Source: Roseateles chitinivorans
GTDB taxonomy: Bacteria > Pseudomonadota > Gammaproteobacteria > Burkholderiales > Burkholderiaceae_C
Reading direction: 5' to 3'
NCBI RefSeq assembly: GCF_002761755.1
Contig: NZ_PEOG01000001.1
Location: 1-50,983 of the forward strand
Length of the DNA: 50,983 bases
Each line of letters starts with the position of its first letter. Positions within the stretch are counted from its first letter, which is position 1. The position numbers were made by a program, and so were the translations under genes. Shown here in pieces: positions 8,834 through 16,226 of the stretch. The notes below the pieces were generated by a model. The model saw only the letters and a program-made list of their open reading frames with translations, searched no databases and had not been told where the DNA came from.

Positions 8834-9970
8834 TCATATCGGTTCGAAGAAGACAGACATGCCGTCGATGCAATCGTCGGAGGTGTTTGGCGATCCGCCG
8901 GGCCGAAGCGGCGGGTTGCCATGCGGCAGGAAGTTGATGCTGACCCGGTAGTCCGGATAGCGATGTACGAAGGCGCTGTGATATGGCGGTCCTCGCTTGG
9001 AGCGCGGCCATTCCTCGCCGAGTTCCTTCAGCACCATGGACGGCCTCACGCACACCGGCACCTTGTGGATCCGATCGGACGGATCGTCGTCCCACCACGG
9101 CGCCTGACGGCTCTCCGGATAGGGATCCGTGAGGAAGGCCATCAGGTTGACGCGCGGCCGGCCGCCTGGCTGCTGCCAGGCTCTTCGCCAGAGGCGGACC
9201 CAGGATGCGTCGAGTCGAGCCAGCGCTCGGTAGTTCGATTCCTCGGGCGTGGGCGTGGCGCCGGCCATCAGGCGCGCGCCGAATCGCTGCTCCAGGGATG
9301 CCGGCTCGGGCGGCATCGGACCCGCCATGCCCGCCAGCCGGCGCGCGAGCTGTTGCGCGTTCTCGGTCCGGGCCAGGTGCTCGCCCGGCAGTTGTTCTGG
9401 CAGGGCCGGATGCTGTTGCCCGCTCCAGTGGCGGATCGGCCTGCACGCCGTGTCGAGGTCCGGCGCGGCCACGCTTCCTGGCAGGATCACGCCGGAGCGC
9501 AGGGGCGCCGCCTTGCCGTATCGGTCTTCCGGCAGTTCGCGCATCGCCAGCAGGCCTTCCACACCGACGAGCGCGAAGGGCGGCTCCTTCAGGTCCGCAT
9601 ACGCCCGCGACGCCATCCTCAGACGGACGCGGTTGGGGCCGGTCGACAGGAAGGGCTTGAGCGGAAGGCCTTTCGCGGCGCCCAGGAGCGGCAGGGATTC
9701 CAGGACGATCACCTCGGCGGCCACCGTGCGGCAGCCGTCGCCGGTCGGCGATCCTTCGCAAGCGGTGTCCGGCGCGTCGACGTCGATGCGCGTCACCTTC
9801 ACGCGCGCGACCGAGGGCTGCTGGCAGAGCCAACGAAGATCGGAATCGGTCAAGAGAGTTGCCTCACCTGCGGCGCTCGCCGCAGACGGCAACAGGCTCG
9901 CCATCGCGAACGATGCGACGAGTCGGGCGAGGATGGGCGCCGAAGGATGGGTTCCGGAAGCGAATCCCAT
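8834..9970 (-). CDS. Secreted protein of unknown function, tandem paralogue 2
   Basis: Predicted 378-residue exported protein; residues 1-33 form a signal peptide ending ASAA. It is clearly paralogous to the gene upstream. Shared blocks, in order, are: SDLRWLCQQPSVARVKVTRI; a Cys-rich hairpin; VxVLxSLP; a VGVEGLLAL-like segment; CxPxRHWSGxxxxAxPEQLPG; an A/LIGPxPP stretch with FGAR; QAPWWxxDP; CVxxSMVxxELG; and a YPxYxVxxxFxP end with a final Cys. Paired cysteines suggest disulphides in the periplasm or outside. The ATG lies one base after the upstream gene's TGA (TGACATG), so the two are one transcript. I do not recognise a named family. The PWW and RHWSG motifs look structural rather than catalytic. 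Confidence 0.75.
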   Translation of the reverse strand: MGFASGTHPSAPILARLVASFAMASLLPSAASAAGEATLLTDSDLRWLCQQPSVARVKVTRIDVDAPDTACEGSPTGDGCRTVAAEVIVLESLPLLGAAKGLPLKPFLSTGPNRVRLRMASRAYADLKEPPFALVGVEGLLAMRELPEDRYGKAAPLRSGVILPGSVAAPDLDTACRPIRHWSGQQHPALPEQLPGEHLARTENAQQLARRLAGMAGPMPPEPASLEQRFGARLMAGATPTPEESNYRALARLDASWVRLWRRAWQQPGGRPRVNLMAFLTDPYPESRQAPWWDDDPSDRIHKVPVCVRPSMVLKELGEEWPRSKRGPPYHSAFVHRYPDYRVSINFLPHGNPPLRPGGSPNTSDDCIDGMSVFFEPI

Positions 9971-9971
9971 G

Positions 9972-11108
9972 TCAGGATCCCGAGGACGGCCAGTAATAGA
10001 TGTACATGGTCTTCACGCATTCCCGTTGCAGCGTGCGGCTGTCTTCGGGGCCACTCGCGATGTACGGCGGGGTGAACTCAAACCGGACGTCGTACTGCGG
10101 GAAACTGCGGCCGAAGCTTCCTCGGTACGGCATGCTGACGCGAGAGAAACTCCATCCGTCACCCAGTTGGTCGACGACCATCGATGAGGTCACGCAGGTG
10201 GCCGATTCGCCGTCGGTCGGGTCGCGCTCCCACCAGGGGGCTCGTCGCGAGGGCGTCTGAGGACCGGACAGGTAGATGCTCAGGGTCAACGCTGGCGGAC
10301 CCGGGCGATCGGTATAGAGGTCATGGGCGATTCGGATCCATTGCCCGGAGAGCTTGGCCAAGGTACGTGCCCGGGATTGGTTGGGGGCGGCGATCTCCAG
10401 CGGCACCATGCGGGCGCCGAAGCTCTTCTCGATGGCGGCGATGTCAGGCGGCGTCGGGCCGATCAGCGCGGCTATCCGCTTGCCCAGCGCACTAGGCCCT
10501 TCGCGACGGGCGGGGAAGTCTCCAGGCAGTTGCTCCGGCACGGCCGCACTGCGCAGCCCGCTCCAATGACGGAACGGCTTGCACAGTGCGTCCAGATCAC
10601 CGGCGGTGGCCGGTGCATCGGGAAGAAAGGTGCCCAAGGACCACTTGGCCGGATCAGCGTCGCCCCGGGCCGGAGACTCGGACAGTGCCATCAGGCCGGT
10701 GGCGCCGACCAGGCTGACAGGCGGCGTGCCGGGTGGGTCCGCGTCCCTTGTCTTGAATCGAAAGCTGAATCGGAACGGTCCTTGCGCAAACGGGCCTGGT
10801 TCGGCCAGGCTCAAGCCGGGGGCTCCGCCGATCGCCGGCAGCGAGTCGAGCACGAGCGCCTGGGCCACGACCACGCGGCAGGCACCCGTCTGCGTACCGG
10901 CGCTATCGGCCACGCAGGGCGCGTCGGGGGCTTGCAGACCGATGCTGGTCAGCCTCACGCGGGCGACAAGGGCTTGCTCGCAGGCCCAGCGAATGTCGGC
11001 AGTCGACGTCGCAATCGAGAGGTCGGCGGCCCACACCGCGGACATCGACCCCCACGCGGAAAGGACGGCGGTCAGCCGTGGTGACCAGCGGATCGAACGA
11101 CGATGCAT
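9972..11108 (-). CDS. Secreted protein of unknown function, tandem paralogue 1
   Basis: Predicted 378 residues from ATG 11108, exactly the length of its downstream paralogue; this supports that start over the GTG at 11186, which would add 26 residues ahead of the signal peptide. Residues 1-28 are a signal peptide (cut near VWAA). The body keeps the blocks of the neighbour: DIRWACEQALVARVRLTSIG, a Cys pair, VLDSLPAIGG, LVGATGLMAL, CKPFRHWSGLRSAAVPEQLPG, ALIGPTPP, FGARM, APWWERDP, CVTSSMVVDQLG and a C-terminal Cys. The function is unknown. It leads a two-gene operon and has no visible enzymatic motif. Confidence 0.75.
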   Translation of the reverse strand: MHRRSIRWSPRLTAVLSAWGSMSAVWAADLSIATSTADIRWACEQALVARVRLTSIGLQAPDAPCVADSAGTQTGACRVVVAQALVLDSLPAIGGAPGLSLAEPGPFAQGPFRFSFRFKTRDADPPGTPPVSLVGATGLMALSESPARGDADPAKWSLGTFLPDAPATAGDLDALCKPFRHWSGLRSAAVPEQLPGDFPARREGPSALGKRIAALIGPTPPDIAAIEKSFGARMVPLEIAAPNQSRARTLAKLSGQWIRIAHDLYTDRPGPPALTLSIYLSGPQTPSRRAPWWERDPTDGESATCVTSSMVVDQLGDGWSFSRVSMPYRGSFGRSFPQYDVRFEFTPPYIASGPEDSRTLQRECVKTMYIYYWPSSGS

Positions 11109-11250
11109 GCGCGTTGCAGTGTGAAGGTGTCGAGCGATTGTGGCAGCGCTGCCGCCGCGCGGTCGAAGATGGGGTTGAGGATTCACCCTTGCGAGCGCCT
11201 ACCATGAGCGGTTCACACTCTGTTCAAGGTGAGATGCTCGTGCTGGCACC

Positions 11251-11353
11251 TCGTGACCACCATGCCGGCGCCTTGACCCCAGACGATAGTCGTGACCGCC
11301 ATTGCTAATGGTGGTCGGCGCTGTTGGTCGTGACCCTATTGCCGATCGTGACC
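11251..11353 (+). repeat. Four TCGTGACC direct repeats with a hairpin
   Basis: TCGTGACC occurs at 11251, 11290, 11328 and 11346. An inverted repeat at 11294-11316 (GACCGCCATT and AATGGTGGTC, one G-T wobble) sits among them. This is upstream of the divergently placed 378-residue paralogue pair and could be regulatory, or debris. No gene is supported in 11109-11731. Confidence 0.35.
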
Positions 11354-11440
11354 GGGGTGACCGCTCGCACGAAGGCTACTTGCGCATCTCAGACCAGTTC
11401 CACGTCACGTTCTGAAGCGTTTGCAGCCACGGTCTGGTCT

Positions 11441-11460
11441 GCAGCGGAAGGGGACAATGA
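11441..11460 (-). repeat. Dispersed short repeat, copy c
   Basis: The plus strand reads GCAGCGGAAGGGGACAATGA, matching copy d (11965-11986) at most positions. It is a diverged copy and lies just before the longer repeat unit at 11510. Confidence 0.45.
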
Positions 11461-11509
11461 CGGCGACGGTTTCGAGGGCTACTCTCCGTCAGAATGCAGC
11501 CGCCGGCCT

Positions 11510-11618
11510 CTGTCTGCTTCAAAGCGGGGCTGTGAGAACACGTCTTCATTGCTCGCTCGCGGAGAAACGACCTTTCAGATCGGCCCACGATCGACGATCG
11601 AGGCCTCGCCAATGGTGT
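11510..11618 (+). repeat. Long form of the dispersed repeat, forward copy
   Basis: About 110 bases that match, in inverted orientation, bases 12368-12479. The shared path is TGTC(T/C)GCT, then GG(G/A)GCTGTG, (C/T)TCATTG, then the best-kept core GAGAA-CGACCTTTCAGAT-GGCCCA at 11562-11588. Short reading frames in both copies spell a similar peptide (RGE-TFQIGP), but they lack starts and full-length similarity, so I take the conservation to be at DNA level. Confidence 0.65.
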
Positions 11619-11731
11619 AAGCCCCCTGCAACCGACCGGAAGAGGAGTTTTTACGCAGGCTCGGACATCACGCCTGATTGGCAATCAAGCTCCAACTTCC
11701 TGGGTCACACGTTGGCGTCCAGGTTGGCGAG

Positions 11732-11866
11732 TCAATGAAGGTAGCGCAGGTCACGCCCATTGGTAGCGCGAAATGCTTCCGCCGCGAGCGATTGCGCGGC
11801 TGTGAAGGCGTCCCGAAGATACTTGCGCTGCGTTCAATCTGGCTTGCGGGCTGTTCTCATGTACAT
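11732..11866 (-). pseudogene. Small gene interrupted by an in-frame TGA
   Basis: An ATG at 11866 follows a very strong ribosome site (GGAGGAAGGATCAGC). The frame reads MYMRTARKPD, a TGA, then TQRKYLRDAFTAAQSLAAE and FRATNGRDLRYLH to a second TGA at 11732, 44 codons in all. The second half looks protein-like (amphipathic helix, balanced composition) and stays in the same frame, so a single nonsense change in a small helical protein is the simplest reading. Alternatively, only the 10-residue peptide is made. The family is not recognised. Confidence 0.4.
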
Positions 11867-11964
11867 GCTGATCCTTCCTCCGGGTTCCTGCCGGGTGTAG
11901 GTCCGACCAGTCGACCTTGGCCTGTACCCGGCCTGCTCTGGGCCGGAAGCGGGGGCACAGCATC

Positions 11965-11986
11965 GCAGCGGAAGCGGACATCGACG
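11965..11986 (-). repeat. Dispersed short repeat, copy d
   Basis: The plus strand reads GCAGCGGAAGCGGACATCGA, close to the family consensus. It lies about 75 bases upstream of the small gene at 12059. Confidence 0.6.
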
Positions 11987-12058
11987 TGCTGCCGTTCTCA
12001 ACGATGTCTGGCGGATGCCATCTTCGGTGAAGGGCTGCTCTCGGGTAGGCTTTGCTCC

Positions 12059-12283
12059 ATGCGAGATCCTGCCCGAATCGACGAGATCCTGGCAGCGTTG
12101 CGAGCCGCTTGGCAAGAGTCGCCCGACCTACGCCTCGGGCAGTTGATCGTCGACGCCGTTCGTCCAACCCAACCCTGCCCCGAAGTCTTCCACGTTCAAG
12201 ACGAGGGCTTGCTTGAAAGGCTGACGGAGTATCACGAGACGATGGGCGGGGCCAAGCAAGTTATGGACTCTGGACGAAACTGA
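12059..12283 (+). CDS. Small conserved hypothetical protein (MRDPxRID type)
   Basis: Predicted 74-residue soluble protein, MRDPARIDEILAALRAAW followed by PDLRLGQLIVDAV and a D/E-rich end (VFHVQDEGLLERLTEY). I recognise the pattern RIDxILxLLRxAWxxxPDLRLGQLI, followed by an acidic FxxxDxxLExxL segment, as a widespread family of small proteins of unknown function in bacterial accessory regions. The upstream ribosome site is weak (GGGTAGG, 10 bases off). No operon partners. Repeat copy d lies just upstream. Confidence 0.65.
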   Translation: MRDPARIDEILAALRAAWQESPDLRLGQLIVDAVRPTQPCPEVFHVQDEGLLERLTEYHETMGGAKQVMDSGRN

Positions 12284-12367
12284 CATCGCAATCGGCCAAC
12301 CGCGATGGAACGCTCTCAGCCGAGACTGTATGAAAACTCCTCCGGCGGTCGATTTCCCGGGTCTCGA

Positions 12368-12479
12368 CACATTAGCGAGCCTGCGATCGTCGGTCCTGGG
12401 CCAATCTGAAAGGTCGCTTCTCCGCGTGTGATCAATGAGGACATCCTTTTCACACAGCCTCCATCGATAGCGGACATCG
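12368..12479 (-). repeat. Long form of the dispersed repeat, reverse copy (includes short copy e)
   Basis: Inverted relative to 11510-11618. On the minus strand it begins GATGTCCGCTATCGATGG (copy e, 12461-12479), continues through GGCTGTGTG and ends past the core GACCTTTCAGAT-GGCCCA (12395-12419). With its partner it flanks about 750 bases holding the MRDPxRID gene and the broken small gene at 11732. The short motif is thus the end of a longer unit, at least in these two copies. Confidence 0.65.
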
Positions 12480-12552
12480 CCGTCTTCGTTACCATCGCCC
12501 GACGGTTGGACGCTACTGGCTCGAATACATCCCGGACTGGAGGACCAGCCCG

Positions 12553-12895
12553 ATGGCGTACTGGGTGCACGTCGAATGCGGCGATGTCCACTGGCGTGAA
12601 GCGCTTGCATATTCGTCCCCGGCTCCGCGCCCGGTGACTGCAAGGGGGCTTTGAATGCCTGCTGGTCGAATGGGGCGACCAACGATTGGAGTTCTCGTCT
12701 TCGGAGCAACTGAGCGAGCTCATCCGCGTGCTTGACCTGTCGCCGCTGCCAACGAGCCGCCGCTTGTCGGAGGGCCGTCCTCATGGGCCTAACAGCCACT
12801 GGCTGAGTCGCTTGCCGGCAAAGCTAAAGACTCCGAAGGCCCGAGCGAAGTTGGTGAACTATCTGCGCACGATCACTTGGTCAGCGCTTCGCTGA
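12553..12895 (+). pseudogene. Frameshifted gene for a small accessory-region protein
   Basis: Frame 1 from ATG 12553 gives MAYWVHVECGDVHWREALAY and stops at TGA 12652. A different frame, readable from about 12640, continues GGFECLLVEWGDQRLEFSSS and then SEQLSELIRVLDLSPLPTSR, NSHWLSRLPAKLKTPKARAK and LVNYLR to TGA 12895. The two parts together resemble a known kind of hypothetical protein (xxYWVxVxxxG then NGHWLSRLPxxLK with a Lys/Arg-rich tail). The G5 run at 12643-12647 is a plausible indel site. A sequencing error there is the main alternative. Confidence 0.5.
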
Positions 12896-12930
12896 AGTCA
12901 GTCCCAGCCCGAAGCCGCAGCCGCAGCCGG

Positions 12931-12951
12931 CATCGCAGCGGAAGCAAACAT
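12931..12951 (-). repeat. Dispersed short repeat, copy f
   Basis: The plus strand reads CATCGCAGCGGAAGCAAACA, matching copy d (CATCGCAGCGGAAGCGGACA) with two differences. It lies 55 bases upstream of the pentapeptide-repeat gene. Confidence 0.55.
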
Positions 12952-13005
12952 GAGGCCGCCAATACACTGCGCACTTGGGCGAAACCGAGCAGAGAAAGGC
13001 GCCTC

Positions 13006-13395
13006 GTGAGTCACCGCGAGAACGAGTATCGACCGCCAGCGACCCGCGTTGAACTGGAAAGCCGGTACGCGACCGGTGAGCGGTCATTCCCGGGAACAGA
13101 TCTCGAGGACACCGATCTATCGGGGATCGTCCTTGACGGCGCGAACCTCGAGAAGTCCTGGTTCTTCGACACTGACTTCTCAGGCGCAAGTCTGCGCGGT
13201 ACGAGCTTCCGGGAGTGCAACGTCAAATGCGCCGATTTTTCAAATGCCGATCTGACGAGCGCCATCTTTGAACTCGCATCGATCGAGTCCATCAAGACCA
13301 GGGGCGCGGTGCTGGAGCTCGTCCAGGTGAAAGGCGCTACCTTCTACGGATGCGAACTTCCCGAAGGCGCTGCGCTGCCTTCGTGGGACTGGTAG
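13006..13395 (+). CDS. Pentapeptide-repeat protein
   Basis: Predicted 129 residues from GTG 13006, which has GAGAAAGG eight bases upstream; longer in-frame starts would run through repeat copy f. Residues about 25-95 follow the A(D/N)LXX rhythm: FPGTDLEDTDLSG, VLDGANLEK, FDTDFSGASLRGTSF, CADFSNADLTSAIF, then GATFYGCELPEG. Such repeats build a right-handed quadrilateral beta helix. Family members range from gyrase-protecting DNA mimics to proteins of unknown role; this one is short and not obviously of the Qnr type. No signal peptide, so cytoplasmic. Confidence 0.75.
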   Translation: MSHRENEYRPPATRVELESRYATGERSFPGTDLEDTDLSGIVLDGANLEKSWFFDTDFSGASLRGTSFRECNVKCADFSNADLTSAIFELASIESIKTRGAVLELVQVKGATFYGCELPEGAALPSWDW

Positions 13396-13441
13396 AGCGA
13401 CGGACAGCGGGCGTCTGCTTCCAGGCTGAAGCCGCGTATGC

Positions 13442-13466
13442 ACCGCAGCCGAGGTGGACATCTCGC
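13442..13466 (-). repeat. Dispersed short repeat, copy g (diverged)
   Basis: The plus strand reads CCGCAGCCGAGGTGGACATC. It retains GGACATC and the preceding CAGC with mismatches between. It lies between the pentapeptide gene and the TAXI gene. Confidence 0.35.
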
Positions 13467-13502
13467 AGAGCCCATGCGCTACTCGAGGCCCGAGGCCTCC
13501 GA

Positions 13503-14882
13503 TCACCTGCCCGCCCCTTCAATCGGCCTAGCCCACTGCGCCAGCAGCCGCTTTCGCACCGCGTAGATGTTGTTGCGCAGCGCGTAAAGCTCTTCGGCAT
13601 AGGAAAGCGGCACCGCGATGCGGTGTGTGACGCGGTCCAACTCGTCCAGCTCATCGAGCAGCGCCTCGCGCTCGCCGGTGCCGGTTTCCAGCTTCGCTTC
13701 CACCTCGCGCAGTCGCGCATACCAGCGGAACACGCGCGATCGCACGCGGAAGGTGTACAGCGGGGGCACCACGCGCGACAGCGGCAGCATCAGCACCAAC
13801 AGGCCGCCGACCACCAGCCACATGCGTTCCAGCAGATTGCCGGCCCAGAACGGCAGGTAGCGCGCCCAGGCCGGCGGCGTGCCGTTGATCGCGCGGTCGC
13901 CCTCCGCGCTGACCGGCAACTCGCTGGTACGGGTGTTGGGGAAGTCGCGCGCGCCGTTGAACCAGCCGGCTTCGCTGTGCTGGCCCAGGGCCGCCTGCGC
14001 GAACAGTTGGCGCAGCGCCGGATGCGTCTGCTCGCGCGCCAGCAGCGCGGTGGTGGTGGCCAGCAGCGGCACGTCGTGCGGCGGCAGATCGGCGGCCAGG
14101 TCCACCACGCCGCGCGGCAGCGTCACGGCGGACAGGAACGGCAGGTGGCGCGAGTAGGCCTCGCTCTGCTCGAAGGCCATCAGCGCGATGGCCGGATCGC
14201 GCAGCAACGAGCGGATCAGTCCGGCCTGCGGCGCCGAGATCAGCACCGCGGCGTCCAGCCGGCCCTCGCGCAGCGCCGCGCCAGCGGCGTCGGGCGCCAG
14301 ATTGGACAGCCGCAGATCGGTCGGCTTCAGCTGGTTCAGCGCCAGCAGTTTCTCGACGATCGCCGGGACACCGCTGCCGTCCTGGTCCACGTTGACTCGC
14401 AGACCGCGCAGCTGGGTCAGGCGTTGCAGTTCACCGCCGGGCTGGCGGCGCGCGATGCCGAGATCTCGGCGATAGAAGATCCAGATCGGCTCGTAGAACA
14501 GGCTGCCCAGCGAGACGATGCCCGCCTCGGTATCGGCCACCGGATCGGCCATGCCGCCGCGGACGAAGCCCACATCGGCCGTGCCGGCGCGCAGATGGGC
14601 CAGATCGTCCTGCGCGCCTTCGCTGGCGATCAGCACCACCTGGATGCTCTCTCGCGCCAGCGCCTTCGCGTAACCCTCGCCGAAACCGGCATAGGCGCTG
14701 CCGGCCGGGCCGGTGGCCAATCGCACCTGACGCGGCGGCTGCGGATCCAGCCACCAATAGGCCGCGATCAGCAGACCGCCGCCGAGCAGCAGCAGCGGTC
14801 CCATCGAGACCATCATGTCGCGCAGCGTCTGCACCAGCAGACGCAGACTGCGCGTGGCATGCCATTGTTGGATCGGTGTCAT
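13503..14882 (-). CDS. Membrane-anchored TAXI-family solute-binding protein
   Basis: Predicted 459 residues from ATG 14882. An N-terminal membrane anchor (about 23-45, GPLLLLGGGLLIAAYWW) leads into a TAXI-type binding domain: VRLATGPAGSAYAGFGEGYA, DDLAHLRAGTADVGFVRGG, LGSLFYEPIWIFYR, then a domain with DAAVLISAPQAGLIR. A second hydrophobic segment (about 360-385, MWLVVGGLLVLMLPLSRV) precedes a cytoplasmic Arg/Glu-rich coiled-coil-like tail. Classical TAXI proteins are free periplasmic receptors for TRAP transporters. This two-anchor form without DctQ/DctM neighbours may instead sense or hand over a ligand, perhaps a dicarboxylate or amino acid; that is inference. No strong ribosome site was seen. 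Confidence 0.8.
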   Translation of the reverse strand: MTPIQQWHATRSLRLLVQTLRDMMVSMGPLLLLGGGLLIAAYWWLDPQPPRQVRLATGPAGSAYAGFGEGYAKALARESIQVVLIASEGAQDDLAHLRAGTADVGFVRGGMADPVADTEAGIVSLGSLFYEPIWIFYRRDLGIARRQPGGELQRLTQLRGLRVNVDQDGSGVPAIVEKLLALNQLKPTDLRLSNLAPDAAGAALREGRLDAAVLISAPQAGLIRSLLRDPAIALMAFEQSEAYSRHLPFLSAVTLPRGVVDLAADLPPHDVPLLATTTALLAREQTHPALRQLFAQAALGQHSEAGWFNGARDFPNTRTSELPVSAEGDRAINGTPPAWARYLPFWAGNLLERMWLVVGGLLVLMLPLSRVVPPLYTFRVRSRVFRWYARLREVEAKLETGTGEREALLDELDELDRVTHRIAVPLSYAEELYALRNNIYAVRKRLLAQWARPIEGAGR

Positions 14883-15078
14883 GACTGGGTGACCGCGAGG
14901 GTGAACAGGATCGTGATGCCGAAGCGGCGCATGGGCGGGGCCTTTGCCGTTGGAGGACCGGGCCATCGTATGCGAGGCGTGCCTTCGCCTGCGGCAAGCA
15001 CAGCGGGAAGCTCCGGATGTGCGGCGCTCAGCGCGGGCGACACAGTAGCGGCTTCACTCACTCGGCGAGCCGCGACAC

Positions 15079-15531
15079 ATGATCATTCGCAGGACGGAGG
15101 CCACGGCCGAACATGCCGAGCACGAGTCATTCGGCGTCACGGACACCGTTCGACTGTCTGCACTCGGTGGGCTGACGCAATACGGTGCCTATCTTCAGAC
15201 GCTTCAGCCAGGAGCGAGGACGTCGAACAAGCACTGGCATGAGAACGAGGACGAGATGCTCTATGTGCTGTCCGGCCAGGTCACCATCACCGAAGGCGAC
15301 CGCGCGGAGGTCCTGCATCCCGGCGATGCCGCGTGCTGGCCGGCTGGGACGCCGATCGGGCACAACGCATCGAACCAGTCCGACGCGCCGTGCTCCTTTC
15401 TGATCGTGGGAACTCGTGTCGAGCGTGACGTCTGCCATTACCCGGATACCGGACGAACCCTGCATCGGGATGGCAGCGCGTGGCGCCTTCTTGAAGCCGA
15501 TGGGCGGCTATTCAAGACTGGCAGTTTCTGA
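15079..15531 (+). CDS. Cupin-domain protein
   Basis: Predicted 150-residue single-domain cupin. Motif 1 is HWHENEDEMLYVLSG with the metal-binding His-His-Glu set, followed by the conserved GD of VLHPGDAACWPAG; motif 2 has GHNASNQSD with the second His. The C-terminus GTRVERDVCHYPDTGRTLHR is characteristic of a common proteobacterial cupin subgroup, often annotated as mannose-6-phosphate-isomerase-like. The reaction cannot be assigned. It is a monocistron flanked by accessory DNA. The ATG at 15079 has only a weak ribosome site. Confidence 0.8.
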   Translation: MIIRRTEATAEHAEHESFGVTDTVRLSALGGLTQYGAYLQTLQPGARTSNKHWHENEDEMLYVLSGQVTITEGDRAEVLHPGDAACWPAGTPIGHNASNQSDAPCSFLIVGTRVERDVCHYPDTGRTLHRDGSAWRLLEADGRLFKTGSF

Positions 15532-15549
15532 GTCGCGGAGCCAACTCGT

Positions 15550-15575
15550 GAAGTGATTTCTACGGCATTCACTTC
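15550..15575 (+). terminator. Hairpin downstream of the cupin gene
   Basis: Arms GAAGTGA (15550-15556) and TCACTTC (15569-15575) enclose a 12-base loop, 18 bases after the cupin stop. There is no clear T-run after it. The rest of 15532-15889 shows no gene or recognised element. Confidence 0.3.
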
Positions 15576-15889
15576 GACGCTTCTGCATTCAATGCGAGCG
15601 AGAGACCCTGCTGCATTTGGACGCCGGTGTCATGCGTTCCTCGGAAGCGCGGGCGTAGCCGGCGCCCTCGATCAGATTGACCAGCCGTCTGACGCCCCTA
15701 CCTTCGTTCCGGGCCGGACGCGGACGTTCCTCGTCGACTGCCATGCTTGGACGCCGCGCCGGGAAAGTGCCGGCCTAGACCGTGCGCCTTGAAGTTGTAC
15801 TATCAGGCCTCTTCTGAGCGAGGGCTCCTTCGTGCCCTGTCCTCGCGGGCTCACGGCCATCAGTCAGCTAGCGCACCGGGAGGTGCCCT

Positions 15890-16096
15890 ATGCCGGCCAT
15901 CGACTTTCTTCAGGAATGGCAGCGCGCGGAAGCCGCTTGCATCGCGGCTTACCAAGCCATGTACGCCAAGGTGCGGAAAGGCGTTGCCGTGAGTACGGAC
16001 GAGATGGAGCATCTGGCGCAGTTGTCGCAGGAAGCTCGTGTGCGCTATCACCGGTACCTTGAGCAGGTCGCGGGGACCGAGTTGCCGCGTCCTTGA
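15890..16096 (+). CDS. Small helical protein, paralogue of the gene at 16508
   Basis: Predicted 68-residue soluble, all-helical protein. ATG 15890 has an excellent ribosome site (GGGAGGTGCCCT). The sequence FLQEWQRAEAACIAAYQAMY, then KVRKGVAVSTDEMEHLAQLS and EARVRYHRYLEQV aligns throughout with the 75-residue product at 16508-16735 (xWQxAExAxxxAxxxxxxKVxxG, E(M/F)xxLxxLxxEA, then LxxI/V). The leader DNA is also similar (CAGTCAGCTAGCGCACC here; CAGTCTGCTGACGCACC there), so the two arose by duplication. Function unknown. Confidence 0.7.
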   Translation: MPAIDFLQEWQRAEAACIAAYQAMYAKVRKGVAVSTDEMEHLAQLSQEARVRYHRYLEQVAGTELPRP

Positions 16097-16131
16097 CTGC
16101 TACCGCCTACGGCGTCGTGTGCTGCTGAGCA

Positions 16132-16153
16132 GCGTCCGTATGCATGCGGACGC
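16132..16153. terminator. Bidirectional hairpin between convergent small genes
   Basis: Arms GCGTCCG (16132-16138) and CGGACGC (16147-16153) around an 8-base loop lie between the convergent genes ending at 16096 and 16227. No strong T-run on either side. Confidence 0.4.
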
Positions 16154-16226
16154 GAGGGCCGAGTGAGTTGCAGATGAAAGAAGCCCCGACGCTTGGCCAA
16201 GGCTTGAAAGCTCTCGCCGTCACCGA

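Noticed and set aside
11510..12479. Two homologous small proteins sharing RGE-TFQIGP
   Set aside because: The shared peptide is a by-product of the inverted DNA repeat; neither frame has a credible start or ribosome site.
8109..13466. An integron cassette array with attC sites
   Set aside because: One GTTAGGT core-like word occurs at 8462, but no paired RYYYAAC partner at proper distance, no consistent site after each gene, and no integrase in view.
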